Part shown: in pieces, positions 17,423-24,515 of the stretch
Layout of the letters: each line of letters begins with the position of its first letter
Position numbering within the stretch: the first letter of the stretch is position 1
Source of the DNA: Myxococcota bacterium
Lineage (GTDB): Bacteria; Myxococcota_C; UBA6777
Direction of reading: 5' to 3'
NCBI GenBank assembly: GCA_023150835.1
Contig: JAKLKB010000061.1
Span: 1-35,254 of the forward strand
DNA: 35,254 nucleotides
The notes under the pieces: model-generated
Databases searched by the model: none
Seen by the model: only the letters and a program-made list of their open reading frames with translations
Told to the model about the DNA's origin: nothing
Made by a program: the position numbers and the translations under genes

Positions 17423-17621
17423 CGTGGTTTTGGTTTGGGATGTTGATGTGGTCTTGAAGGGCCGCGTGGACACAAATCAGCCCGAAGCATACTCAGGAGC
17501 CGAGTGGTTTGGGATCTTGAAGGGTCGTGTGGAAGGGGGGTTTGGAGGGGAGTGGGAGGCTTGTGCGGGGAGGGCGGATTGTGTACAAGAGAAGTCTCGA
17601 TCTTTTTTCAAGGAGTGTGGA

Positions 17622-18332
17622 ATGGTGCGGTGGTTGTGGGTTTTGGGAGTTATGGCGGCATCGGCGTTTGTCGTGGGTGTGGCGTTGGAGATGTACTGGT
17701 TGCGGTTGTTGACGAAGCCGATACCTGTGGGCTGTATGGCGGCGTGGCTGTGGTTTCGGGAAGAGGAAAAGGGGTGGTATGAGTGGGGGATCTTGTTGGG
17801 GCTGTTGTGTTCGATCGGGGGGGATATGTTTTTGGAGTTGAGTGCGGGGATGTTTGTGGTGGGGCTGGGTTGGTTTTTGACGGCGCATCTGTTTTATGTG
17901 ATGGCGTATACTTCGGCGACACGGCGCGCGGTGGCGTTGCAGTTGCTGCCGTTTTTGGGGTATGGGGTGGCGTTGTATGCGTATATGTACGGCTCGATTC
18001 AACAGAAGTTTCCGCGTCTTGTGATCCCTGTGGCGCTGTATACGTTGGTGATCTGTTGCATGATGTGGCGAGCAAGTGCGATGTTGCAAGAGGCGGATAT
18101 TCGGCGTCAAGCGGCATGGTCGGCTTTGTTGGGGGCGATGATCTTTGCGTCGAGCGACTCGGTGATCGCGTTGAATAAGTTCGTTTGGCCGATCCCGGGG
18201 GCTCGTTATGTGATCATCGTGACGTATTGGCTTGGGCAATTGGGGATCGTGCGTTCGGTGATGCGGGCAGAGGCGACAGCTTCGGAGGCCGAAGGCGCGA
18301 AGTCTCGGACGTATGTGCAGCGGGCTGGTTGA
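17622..18332 (+). CDS. YhhN-family membrane protein (lysoplasmalogenase-like)
   Basis: A 236-aa polytopic membrane protein with about eight hydrophobic segments. The KPIPVGCMAAWLWF segment after TM1, the CSIGGDMFLEL motif (YhhN-type GDxxL) and the conserved SDSVIALNKF near the C-terminus identify the YhhN/TMEM86 family. Characterised members hydrolyse the vinyl-ether bond of lysoplasmalogens; if the host makes plasmalogens, as many Myxococcota do, that role fits. ATG 17622 has AAGGAG at 17610-17615; an in-frame opening from 17388 overlaps the previous gene and was discarded. The stop codon (18330-18332) lies inside the terminal repeat of a family A element. The coding strand is unusually rich in G and T. 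Confidence 0.83.
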   Translation: MVRWLWVLGVMAASAFVVGVALEMYWLRLLTKPIPVGCMAAWLWFREEEKGWYEWGILLGLLCSIGGDMFLELSAGMFVVGLGWFLTAHLFYVMAYTSATRRAVALQLLPFLGYGVALYAYMYGSIQQKFPRLVIPVALYTLVICCMMWRASAMLQEADIRRQAAWSALLGAMIFASSDSVIALNKFVWPIPGARYVIIVTYWLGQLGIVRSVMRAEATASEAEGAKSRTYVQRAG

Positions 18333-18447
18333 TACGATATCCGAGAGATCTGTGATCGAAGCAGAGCGCCCAGACGCCCTGTGCTTGGGCCACAGGGGGC
18401 TGCCCCTACTTTTTTACGATCACACACCCTGCGGATTTCGTATGAGT
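18329..18447 (-). repeat. Dispersed repeat family A (MITE-like), inverted copy
   Basis: About 119 bp. One end is TTGATACGATATCCG (18329-18343) and the other CGGATTTCGTATGAGT (18432-18447), giving terminal inverted repeats with the core ATACGAWATCCG. On the minus strand the interior reads GATCGTAAAAAAGTAGGGGC, then AGCCCCCTGTGGCCC and AGGGCGTCT, collinear with the copy at 10390. The left end overlaps the stop codon of the YhhN-family gene. Confidence 0.82.
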
Positions 18448-18498
18448 CGGTGCGTTTTTTGTTCGAGGGTCAACGTGACGCGGATCGGCTTGTTTTGT

Positions 18499-18602
18499 GG
18501 GGCTTTGCCCCCATGTGGAGCGAGAAGATCATCGTTTTTTCAAACCAACGAAGCCGTCGCTTGAGCGGGTGCGAACACGGGGTTTTTTGTCCGCAAGCGA
18601 CG
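18499..18602 (+). repeat. Dispersed repeat family B, copy 3
   Basis: It starts with the hairpin TGTGGGGCTTTGCCCCCA, continues through GCGAGAAGATCATCGTTTTT and ends with GTCGCTTGAGCGGGTGCGAA, CACGGGGTTTTTTGTCCGC. The final block is nearly identical to copy 2 and clearly related to copy 1. Together with the family A element it makes up most of the 295 bp between the YhhN gene and kynU, so kynU is expressed either from within the repeats or by readthrough. Confidence 0.78.
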
Positions 18603-18627
18603 CTGATGAAGAAAGCGAAAGATCGAG

Positions 18628-19902
18628 ATGGAGTGGCGTTTGGATGAGGCGTGTGCGCATGAACAGGATCGCGCAGATGATCTAGGGCGATTGCGGGAGG
18701 CGTTTTGTTTTCCGTATGCGTCGGGGAAAGATGGTGAGACGCTGCTGTATTTTTGTGGGAATTCACTGGGGCTTCAGCCTGTGGGGGTTGCGTCTGCGAT
18801 CGAACAAGAGTTGCAAAAGTGGTCGTCGCAAGCGGTGGAGGGGCATTTTATGCCGCCAGAGCCGTGGTTTCGGTATCACGAGCTGTTGCGCGATGGGATG
18901 GCTTCGTTGGTGGGGGCGATGCCGCATGAAGTCGTGGTGATGAATAGTCTGACGGTGAATCTTCACTTGTTGATGATCTCGTTTTATCGGCCCACATCGG
19001 CGCGTTACAAGATCGTGATCGAAGAGGGAGCGTTCCCTTCGGATCGTTATGCGGTGGGAAGTCAAGCGCGTCTGCATGGTTATGCGCCCGAGGAGGCGGT
19101 GTTGCGGTGGTCGCCGAGGGCAGGCGAAGATCTCTTGCGCATCGAAGATCTCGCGGATATCTTGGACAAACAAGGCGATCAGATCGCGCTGTTGATGCTG
19201 GGGGGTGTGCATTTTTATACGGGCCAATGGCTTGCGATGCGTGAGATCGTCAAGATGGGGCATGCAGCGGGTTGTCTTGTGGGGTTTGATCTTGCCCATG
19301 CAGCGGGGAATGTGCCGTTGTCGCTACATGATTGGGATGTGGACTTTGCGGCGTGGTGTTCGTACAAGTACATCAACAGCGGGCCGGGGGGAGTCGCAGC
19401 GGCTTTTGTTCACGAAAAGCATACGCAAGATCCGAGTCTCTTGCGCCTTGCGGGATGGTGGGGAAATGATCCTGACAAGCGTTTTGCGATGGAAGAGTCG
19501 TTTGTGCCGGTGGCTTCGGCAGATGCGTGGCAATTGAGCAATGCGCCGATCTTGTCGATGGCAGCGTTGCGTGCGTCTTTGGATGTTTTTGCGCAAGCCT
19601 CGATGGAAGCATTGCGCGACAAATCTGTCCGATTGACGGGGTATTTGGAGTTTTTGTTGGAGCAGATGCCTGCGTCTTCTTACACGCAGATCACGCCCAA
19701 AGATCCGAACCAACGGGGAGCGCAGCTTTCGATCCGCGTCCACACAGGAGCGCGGGATCTGCAACAGAAACTTCAAGAGGCAGGGGTGATCTGTGATGTG
19801 CGTCGCGATGTGATCCGTGTGGCACCGGCGCCCTTGTACAATCGCTTCCACGATGTTTGGCATATTGTTCAGATCCTGAGGGGGATTCTTCATGGCTCTT
19901 GA
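18628..19902 (+). CDS. kynU: Kynureninase
   Basis: A 424-aa PLP-dependent enzyme of aminotransferase class V fold that cleaves kynurenine (or 3-hydroxykynurenine) to (hydroxy)anthranilate and alanine in the cytosol. Family blocks are clear: LYFCGNSLGLQP near the start, VVVMNSLTVNLHLLM, GFDLAHAAGNVPL with the PLP-ring Asp, and WCSYKYINSGPGG with the Schiff-base lysine K247, followed by GWWGNDPDKRFAM. Length matches the family. ATG 18628 was chosen because homology starts soon after it; the upstream GAAAGA is only a weak ribosome site. Neighbours do not form a kynurenine operon, but a formamidase-like gene lies at 6571. Confidence 0.95.
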   Translation: MEWRLDEACAHEQDRADDLGRLREAFCFPYASGKDGETLLYFCGNSLGLQPVGVASAIEQELQKWSSQAVEGHFMPPEPWFRYHELLRDGMASLVGAMPHEVVVMNSLTVNLHLLMISFYRPTSARYKIVIEEGAFPSDRYAVGSQARLHGYAPEEAVLRWSPRAGEDLLRIEDLADILDKQGDQIALLMLGGVHFYTGQWLAMREIVKMGHAAGCLVGFDLAHAAGNVPLSLHDWDVDFAAWCSYKYINSGPGGVAAAFVHEKHTQDPSLLRLAGWWGNDPDKRFAMEESFVPVASADAWQLSNAPILSMAALRASLDVFAQASMEALRDKSVRLTGYLEFLLEQMPASSYTQITPKDPNQRGAQLSIRVHTGARDLQQKLQEAGVICDVRRDVIRVAPAPLYNRFHDVWHIVQILRGILHGS

Positions 19903-19903
19903 G

Positions 19904-20011
19904 GGGCATGGGGCGGGCTATCGAGGGTGGTTGGGACAGGAAGCGAGGGGAGCGGGTCGTGGTGGGTATGTGAAGGGCATGGGGTGGGCTATCGATGGCG
20001 GATGGGACAGG
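19904..20011. repeat. 37-bp direct repeat bracketing the 3' end of the IntI-like gene
   Basis: Copies at 19904-19940 and 19975-20011 (period 71 bp) share GGGCATGGGG, GGGCTATCGA and GGGACAGG with about five mismatches. The second copy encodes the last seven codons and stop of the integrase-like gene on the minus strand. The first copy lies right after the kynU stop and preserves the same stop triplet in the same register, so it looks like a duplicated gene tail. Confidence 0.6.
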
Positions 20012-21113
20012 GCGATGGGCTCCAAGCATCGAGCGGGCTTGGGATGGATTGAAGGTCAAGCGGCAAGTGCCACGAGGCGTCGTGTTCCCAAGCGAGGTCT
20101 TGGGGGAGACAGAGGCGGCGGACTTTTTCGATGGGATGGCCTTCTTCGACGAGATGCTCTACAAAACTGGCGCGCAGATTGGAGCAAGAGATAGATTCGT
20201 TGAGTCCGATGGCGCGGGCCGCACGTTGAAGGCTCTTTTGAAGGGTGCTTTCGTGCATATGATCTTGGCATTCAGGGCGTTCAGCCCGAAACAGCGGGCT
20301 ATTAAGCGACATAAAAACGTATCTCCAACTCCAAGCGTTGGCTTCTGAGCCGTTGCCTCGGCGCAGATAGACGGGGAGTCGGACGGCAGCAACACCATGT
20401 TTCAATTCTTCTTGGTAACGCCAGCGTGCGTGTTGGAGGTGGCGGATCAGCGGCTCGTAGAGATTGCGCGCCATGCGAACGGCACGCGAAGGTTTTCCTC
20501 GGGCATCGCGGATCAAGACGGTGGCATGGGTGAAATCGAGATCACGGACACGCAAGCGCAACACCTCAAACAGGCGCATCCCGCCGTTGTACATCAACAT
20601 CGCGGCAAGTCGGTTGTTTTCGTCCATGACTTGAAACATCGCGGAAAGCTCTTCGCGGGAAAGCGGACGTGTGCGCAAGCTATCGGGGGCGAGTCGCGGT
20701 TGGTTCGGATGGGAGCGGGTGGGCTTGGGAAAGCAAAGGCGTTGTAAAAAGCTGAGGGCAGCGCGGGCTTGAGCGATGCTGCTTGGAGAGCGTAGATCTT
20801 GTTGGAGTTTTTGCAAAAACAGGTCGCAAAGGGATTGAAAACCGGCGGGTTGGTCGGCAGAGGCAGGAGCGATCAACCGTTGTTTTTGCAAGGCGTCCCA
20901 AAAGCGCACGCACCAATGATGATAGGTGAGTAAGGTTCGCTCGCTGTAATCTCCCGCATGACGGGCATGTTTGAGGCAGAGCAAAAAGCTGTCTTTGGTG
21001 GTGTGTCTGAGCAAAAGTGCGGGGAGAGCAGGAGATTTGTGTTCGGGTGAGGGGAAACGAGAGGAAGAAAACGGTCTGTGTGGGGTATTGGTTGCGCCGA
21101 GTTGCATGGTCAT
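19989..21113 (-). CDS. Integron-integrase-like (IntI) tyrosine recombinase homologue, catalytic residues lost
   Basis: A 374-aa protein aligning along its length with integron integrases. The N-terminal SAM-like domain has YSERTLLTYHHWCVRF; the catalytic domain has MYNGGMRLFEVLRLRVRDLD with the first catalytic arginine (R180); the IntI-specific insertion is present (VRLPVYLRRG...WSWRYVF). At box II the family HTLRHSF reads SNLRASF: R314 remains but the histidine is S311. Gapless alignment to IntI1 puts P337 at the second histidine and A346 at the nucleophilic tyrosine; there is no tyrosine at all after R314. The terminal SPLDA motif is kept, so this is not a simple frameshift. It should not cut DNA but may still bind it. 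ATG 21113 has GGAGG 5 nt upstream. No attC-like sites were seen nearby. Confidence 0.75.
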   Translation of the reverse strand: MTMQLGATNTPHRPFSSSRFPSPEHKSPALPALLLRHTTKDSFLLCLKHARHAGDYSERTLLTYHHWCVRFWDALQKQRLIAPASADQPAGFQSLCDLFLQKLQQDLRSPSSIAQARAALSFLQRLCFPKPTRSHPNQPRLAPDSLRTRPLSREELSAMFQVMDENNRLAAMLMYNGGMRLFEVLRLRVRDLDFTHATVLIRDARGKPSRAVRMARNLYEPLIRHLQHARWRYQEELKHGVAAVRLPVYLRRGNGSEANAWSWRYVFMSLNSPLFRAERPECQDHMHESTLQKSLQRAARAIGLNESISCSNLRASFVEHLVEEGHPIEKVRRLCLPQDLAWEHDASWHLPLDLQSIPSPLDAWSPSPCPIRHR

Positions 21114-21376
21114 GGTGGCCTCCGAAACGATGGGGTGTGGATGGTTGCGCGAGCGATGCGTGGAGAAGCGAAAGCATCGAGCGCTTTTGTCTGCAAAGAG
21201 GCCCATGACAAGGGATGTTCCAACAGGAGATCAAGAAGTGCCTTCTCTTTATGTGTCGAGGTGTTGCGTGGTTTGGAAGGAGCAAGCAAAGCAAGCGAGA
21301 GCAGGGGATTGTCCAAAAAATGGCCGAGGGAGTGTTCGGGATGTGTGCATCGCCGAAGGGGCGCACAACGTTGCAA
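21110..21376 (-). CDS. Small hypothetical ORF overlapping the IntI-like gene by ATGA
   Basis: An 88-aa frame with a TTG at 21376 and a TGA that overlaps the integrase start codon (ATGA), the usual geometry of translational coupling. The second half is helical and protein-like (KEKALLDLLLEHPLSWASLQ). There is no convincing ribosome site and no family is recognised, so it may be chance. It is the only candidate gene in the 311-bp gap between the protease fusion and the integrase homologue. Confidence 0.25.
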   Translation of the reverse strand: MQRCAPLRRCTHPEHSLGHFLDNPLLSLALLAPSKPRNTSTHKEKALLDLLLEHPLSWASLQTKALDAFASPRIARATIHTPSFRRPP

Positions 21377-21424
21377 AGAGACAGATCGCCAAGAGGGAGG
21401 TTTGTGAAGAAAGGAAGTCGAGTA

Positions 21425-24400
21425 TCAGGGAAGGACGGGGAGATTGTCGATGGCTTTCCGAAGGAGTTCTTGGTTTTTGTGTGAAAAGCCGACAAGGTAG
21501 GAGATGATCTTTCCGTTGTGGAAGAGGACAAAGGTGGGTGTGGCGTTGATACGCAGTTTGGTGAAAAAGTCGCGTTGTGTGTCGACGGTGTTGTAAAAGG
21601 GCATGCTTTCGGGGTTTTGTGCGAGCCATGTGATGACGACGCGGGAGGTTTCGTTGCTGACGGTGAGGATGCGGAGGTTGCGGTTGGTGTAGGTTTTTTG
21701 GAAGGCGCGCAGGGCGGGGAGTGCGGCTTTACAGGGGCCGCACCATGTGGCCCAGAAGAAGGCGATCACCGTGCCTTTTTTGAGGTCGGGGAGAGGCTTG
21801 TTGAGATCGACAGAGAGCAGGGAACGGGTGTCAGGGGCGGCACGTCCGACGAGACTTTGTCGTTTCATTGAGGGCGGGTGGGTGAGGCGAAGGAAACGGA
21901 TATTGAGTTCAAGGAGTTTGCCATAACGAAAGACCAAGATCGGGATATCTTGGTCGGGTGGGCTGACCATGACACGCTCGCGGATCTCGAAGGGTTCGGT
22001 GAGTTCGTGTTTTCCGAGGGTGGTGATGATATCGCCTTCGCGGATGCCGGCGTGTGCTGCGGGTGTGTTGAGGTAGACTTCTTGGACACGGACAGCCCCA
22101 GAAGGAAGCAGCCAGCGTTCGGGGTTGGGGACGGGTTGGAAAGCGACGCCAAACCACGAAGGGAGGGGGATGTGCTCGCCTTCAAAGGAGAGGGGGCGGA
22201 GGTGTTCGGTGGTGGAGGTGTATTCTTCGCCGAGGGGGGTTTGTTCGCATTGGATAAGGTTGTGCAAGCCGCGCCGATAGCCGAGGTGATCGGGGTGTTG
22301 GCTGTGTTGGAGTAGGAGACGACCTGCGATGCGAAAGAGCAAGATCTCGATGCGTTGGAGGGCAGCGAGTTGAACTTTGCGTTGGAAGACAAAGTCGTGC
22401 ATCTCTTTTTCGCGCTGCTTGAGGAATCGCAGGCGCTCAAAAAGCATCGGGCGCATCTGAAGGTAGCGAAAGAAGGTTTGTTTGAGTTGGTTTGCGGTGT
22501 AGGCGTAGGTAGAAAAAGAGCGTTGGAAGCCTGTTTTTTTGGCGCGTCGTAGAAAGCGCAAGAAGTCAAGGCGGCGGAGCTGTTCGCCCGTACTGGGGGG
22601 GCCGACGGGAGGTTTTTGGAGATGGCGGAGCCGCTCGCGTAGTTGGCGGAGCCGTTCTTGGCGTGTGGCGGGAGTTTTGCGCGGCGTGGGATGGGTGGAA
22701 GGTGCGGACTTGGGGGCGTATCGCTGGCGCTGGCGCTCATATGCGCGAAGGCGCTGGAGGCGTTGATCAAGTTCGATGTAGCGTTGGATAAGTTGTTGCC
22801 GTCGTTGGTGGGCGGCGCGCTGTTGGGGAGAGAGCGGTTGTGGGCGAGAAGGGCGTTTGGATCGGGGTCGTCGGAGGAATTCGCTGAGAGCGCGATCGAC
22901 GCGTTGTTTGAAATCGGGTTGTTGTTTGAAGATGCCGTTGAGATGGTGATCGCGGGCAGTTTGGAAGACATTGGCCCACATACGTTCGACGCGCTCCCAC
23001 CAAGCGAGCTTTTTGCGCAGTTCGGCGCGTTGTTGTTGGAGGGCGGCGAAGTTGAGCGGGCTTTGGAGTCCGAAGCGACGGGCGATATCTCCGATCAGTT
23101 TGCGATCTTCTTGGATGCCGTCATACCCGAGCGAGGCGTATTGTTGGAGCAGTTGATCGCCGAGTTTGTACATCGAGATCTCGTCGGCTTGTGCGTCGGC
23201 TTGGAGCATGGCGTAGAGGTAAGCGTCAGAACTGCGGTGTGGGACGTCGGGGGTGCGGTCGGTCAGAAGGACTTGACGGTGAGCCTGATCGAGATCTTTG
23301 GCGGCACGCATCGCCAAGATAAAACGATACGCATGACCGACGTGTTTTTTGAGCTGGGTTTCGGGGAAACAGCCGTAAGCGTATTGGCTTGGGAGGGTGG
23401 CGTAGAAGCCGCAGCGGTCGCCTGTGGGGATGCCGAATACTCCGGGCTTTCGGAAGATGCTCCATGCAAAAGAACCCGAGAAACATTGCGACATCACCGA
23501 GACGATACGGCGTTGCCCAAAGGGCCGAAGCTGTTTGTGGAGTTGGCGAACGCTGAGCGACTCTTTCCAAAGAGAGATGGAGTTGTTGGTGAGTTTGGGG
23601 TCTTTGGAGTTGCGAGTGCCGTGATCGGTGACGAAAAGCAAGAGCGGACGGGGATCGTTGGGGTGTTTCTTTGCGAGTCGAGGCAGTTGTTTTTGGAGGG
23701 AGGCTTGGGTTGCAGGAAGCAACGTTGTATTCGGAAGATCAGTGTTGATCAGCTTGGGGCGTTGGACAAAGAGACGAGACTCACGACGCCCGTCAAACAG
23801 CCAACCTTGCGGATCTTGGCGCTTGTGGAGGATGGCTTGATCAGGTTTGGGATCTTGGCCGTCTGCGGAAAAGATGCTGATCTGCTCGGATGATAGGCCG
23901 CGTTCTTGAAGAACCATCCGCATCATCCGAAGATAGAGGACGTGGGAGTAATAATTGATATCGGGGGAGCCTCCACCGTTGAGCAGGATGGCATGCGCAA
24001 AAGGCCCGTGGCTGTGGCTCTTGTCTTGGGTGGGAGCAGGAGCGGAGGCGGATATCTTCGGATGGGCTTGGGGCTGTTTTGCGATCCGTGCGGAAGATTG
24101 GGCTGTTTGGGGTTGTTTTGTGATCCGTGCGGAAGATTGGGCTGTTTGGGGTTGTTTTGTGATCCGTGCGGAAGATTGGGCCGTTTGAGTCGATTGAGAG
24201 GTGGGAGATGTGCGTGCGGTGGGGCGGGAGGTGGGGAGAAGTCGTGCGATGGGGCGGGAGGTGGGGAGAAGTCGTGCGATGGGGCGGGAAGTGGGGAGAA
24301 GTCGTGCGTGGGGCATGTTTGGGGTGGGAGAGAGAGGTCGAGAAGTCGGGAGAGATTGGGCGAAGGCAGGAGAAGTGGGGAGGAAAAGCAGAATGGCGAG

Positions 24401-24439
24401 CCAAGGGGCGTACCGCAAAGGGCGAAGGAGGCTTGGCAT
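21425..24439 (-). CDS. Secreted caspase/C13-like protease fused to PDZ and C-terminal thioredoxin (TlpA-like) domains
   Basis: A 1004-aa exported protein. The signal peptide is MPSLLRPLRYAPWLAILLFL to SPAFA. Residues about 35-150 are Ser/Thr/Pro/Gln-rich linkers with 10- and 13-residue tandem repeats. A clan CD cysteine-protease domain covers about 155-420: AILLNGGGSPDINYYSHVLY, LLFVTDHGT with His273, and SVMSQCFSGSF with Cys319, as in legumain and caspase families. Residues about 440-760 are highly charged, Arg/Gln-rich and probably helical. A PDZ domain covers about 763-855 (VYLNTPAAHAGIREGDIITT). The end is a thioredoxin domain with WCGPC (C900, C903) and cis-Pro segment NATPTFVLF. ATG 24439 has GGAG 8 nt upstream. 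It follows TlpA- and CcmH-like genes on the same strand, so a periplasmic thiol/protein-quality role is inferred; the substrate is unknown. Confidence 0.75.
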   Translation of the reverse strand: MPSLLRPLRYAPWLAILLFLPTSPAFAQSLPTSRPLSPTPNMPHARLLPTSRPIARLLPTSRPIARLLPTSRPTARTSPTSQSTQTAQSSARITKQPQTAQSSARITKQPQTAQSSARIAKQPQAHPKISASAPAPTQDKSHSHGPFAHAILLNGGGSPDINYYSHVLYLRMMRMVLQERGLSSEQISIFSADGQDPKPDQAILHKRQDPQGWLFDGRRESRLFVQRPKLINTDLPNTTLLPATQASLQKQLPRLAKKHPNDPRPLLLFVTDHGTRNSKDPKLTNNSISLWKESLSVRQLHKQLRPFGQRRIVSVMSQCFSGSFAWSIFRKPGVFGIPTGDRCGFYATLPSQYAYGCFPETQLKKHVGHAYRFILAMRAAKDLDQAHRQVLLTDRTPDVPHRSSDAYLYAMLQADAQADEISMYKLGDQLLQQYASLGYDGIQEDRKLIGDIARRFGLQSPLNFAALQQQRAELRKKLAWWERVERMWANVFQTARDHHLNGIFKQQPDFKQRVDRALSEFLRRPRSKRPSRPQPLSPQQRAAHQRRQQLIQRYIELDQRLQRLRAYERQRQRYAPKSAPSTHPTPRKTPATRQERLRQLRERLRHLQKPPVGPPSTGEQLRRLDFLRFLRRAKKTGFQRSFSTYAYTANQLKQTFFRYLQMRPMLFERLRFLKQREKEMHDFVFQRKVQLAALQRIEILLFRIAGRLLLQHSQHPDHLGYRRGLHNLIQCEQTPLGEEYTSTTEHLRPLSFEGEHIPLPSWFGVAFQPVPNPERWLLPSGAVRVQEVYLNTPAAHAGIREGDIITTLGKHELTEPFEIRERVMVSPPDQDIPILVFRYGKLLELNIRFLRLTHPPSMKRQSLVGRAAPDTRSLLSVDLNKPLPDLKKGTVIAFFWATWCGPCKAALPALRAFQKTYTNRNLRILTVSNETSRVVITWLAQNPESMPFYNTVDTQRDFFTKLRINATPTFVLFHNGKIISYLVGFSHKNQELLRKAIDNLPVLP
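24060..24320 (-). repeat. In-gene tandem repeats (39-bp and 30-bp units, three copies each)
   Basis: About 24068-24186 holds three 39-bp units encoding TAQSSARITKQPQ-type linker repeats; about 24232-24320 holds three 30-bp units encoding LLPTSRPIAR. Units are nearly identical at DNA level, which implies recent expansion. Both lie in the linker between signal peptide and protease domain, and keep frame. Confidence 0.8.
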
Positions 24440-24515
24440 AAGAAAAACTCCGAAGTGAAGGCACGCCATCGGAGCGTTTCTCCAAGGCATGCTTGGGGGG
24501 GTTGAACGGATGGCG

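Noticed and set aside
19900-21430. attC sites or a gene-cassette array next to the IntI-like gene
   Set aside because: I looked for paired RYYYAAC/GTTRRRY core sites on both sides and saw none; neighbouring genes are long and not cassette-like.
22643-23893. 416-codon plus-strand frame
   Set aside because: It is antisense to the protease-PDZ-thioredoxin gene, whose signal peptide and active-site motifs are clear.
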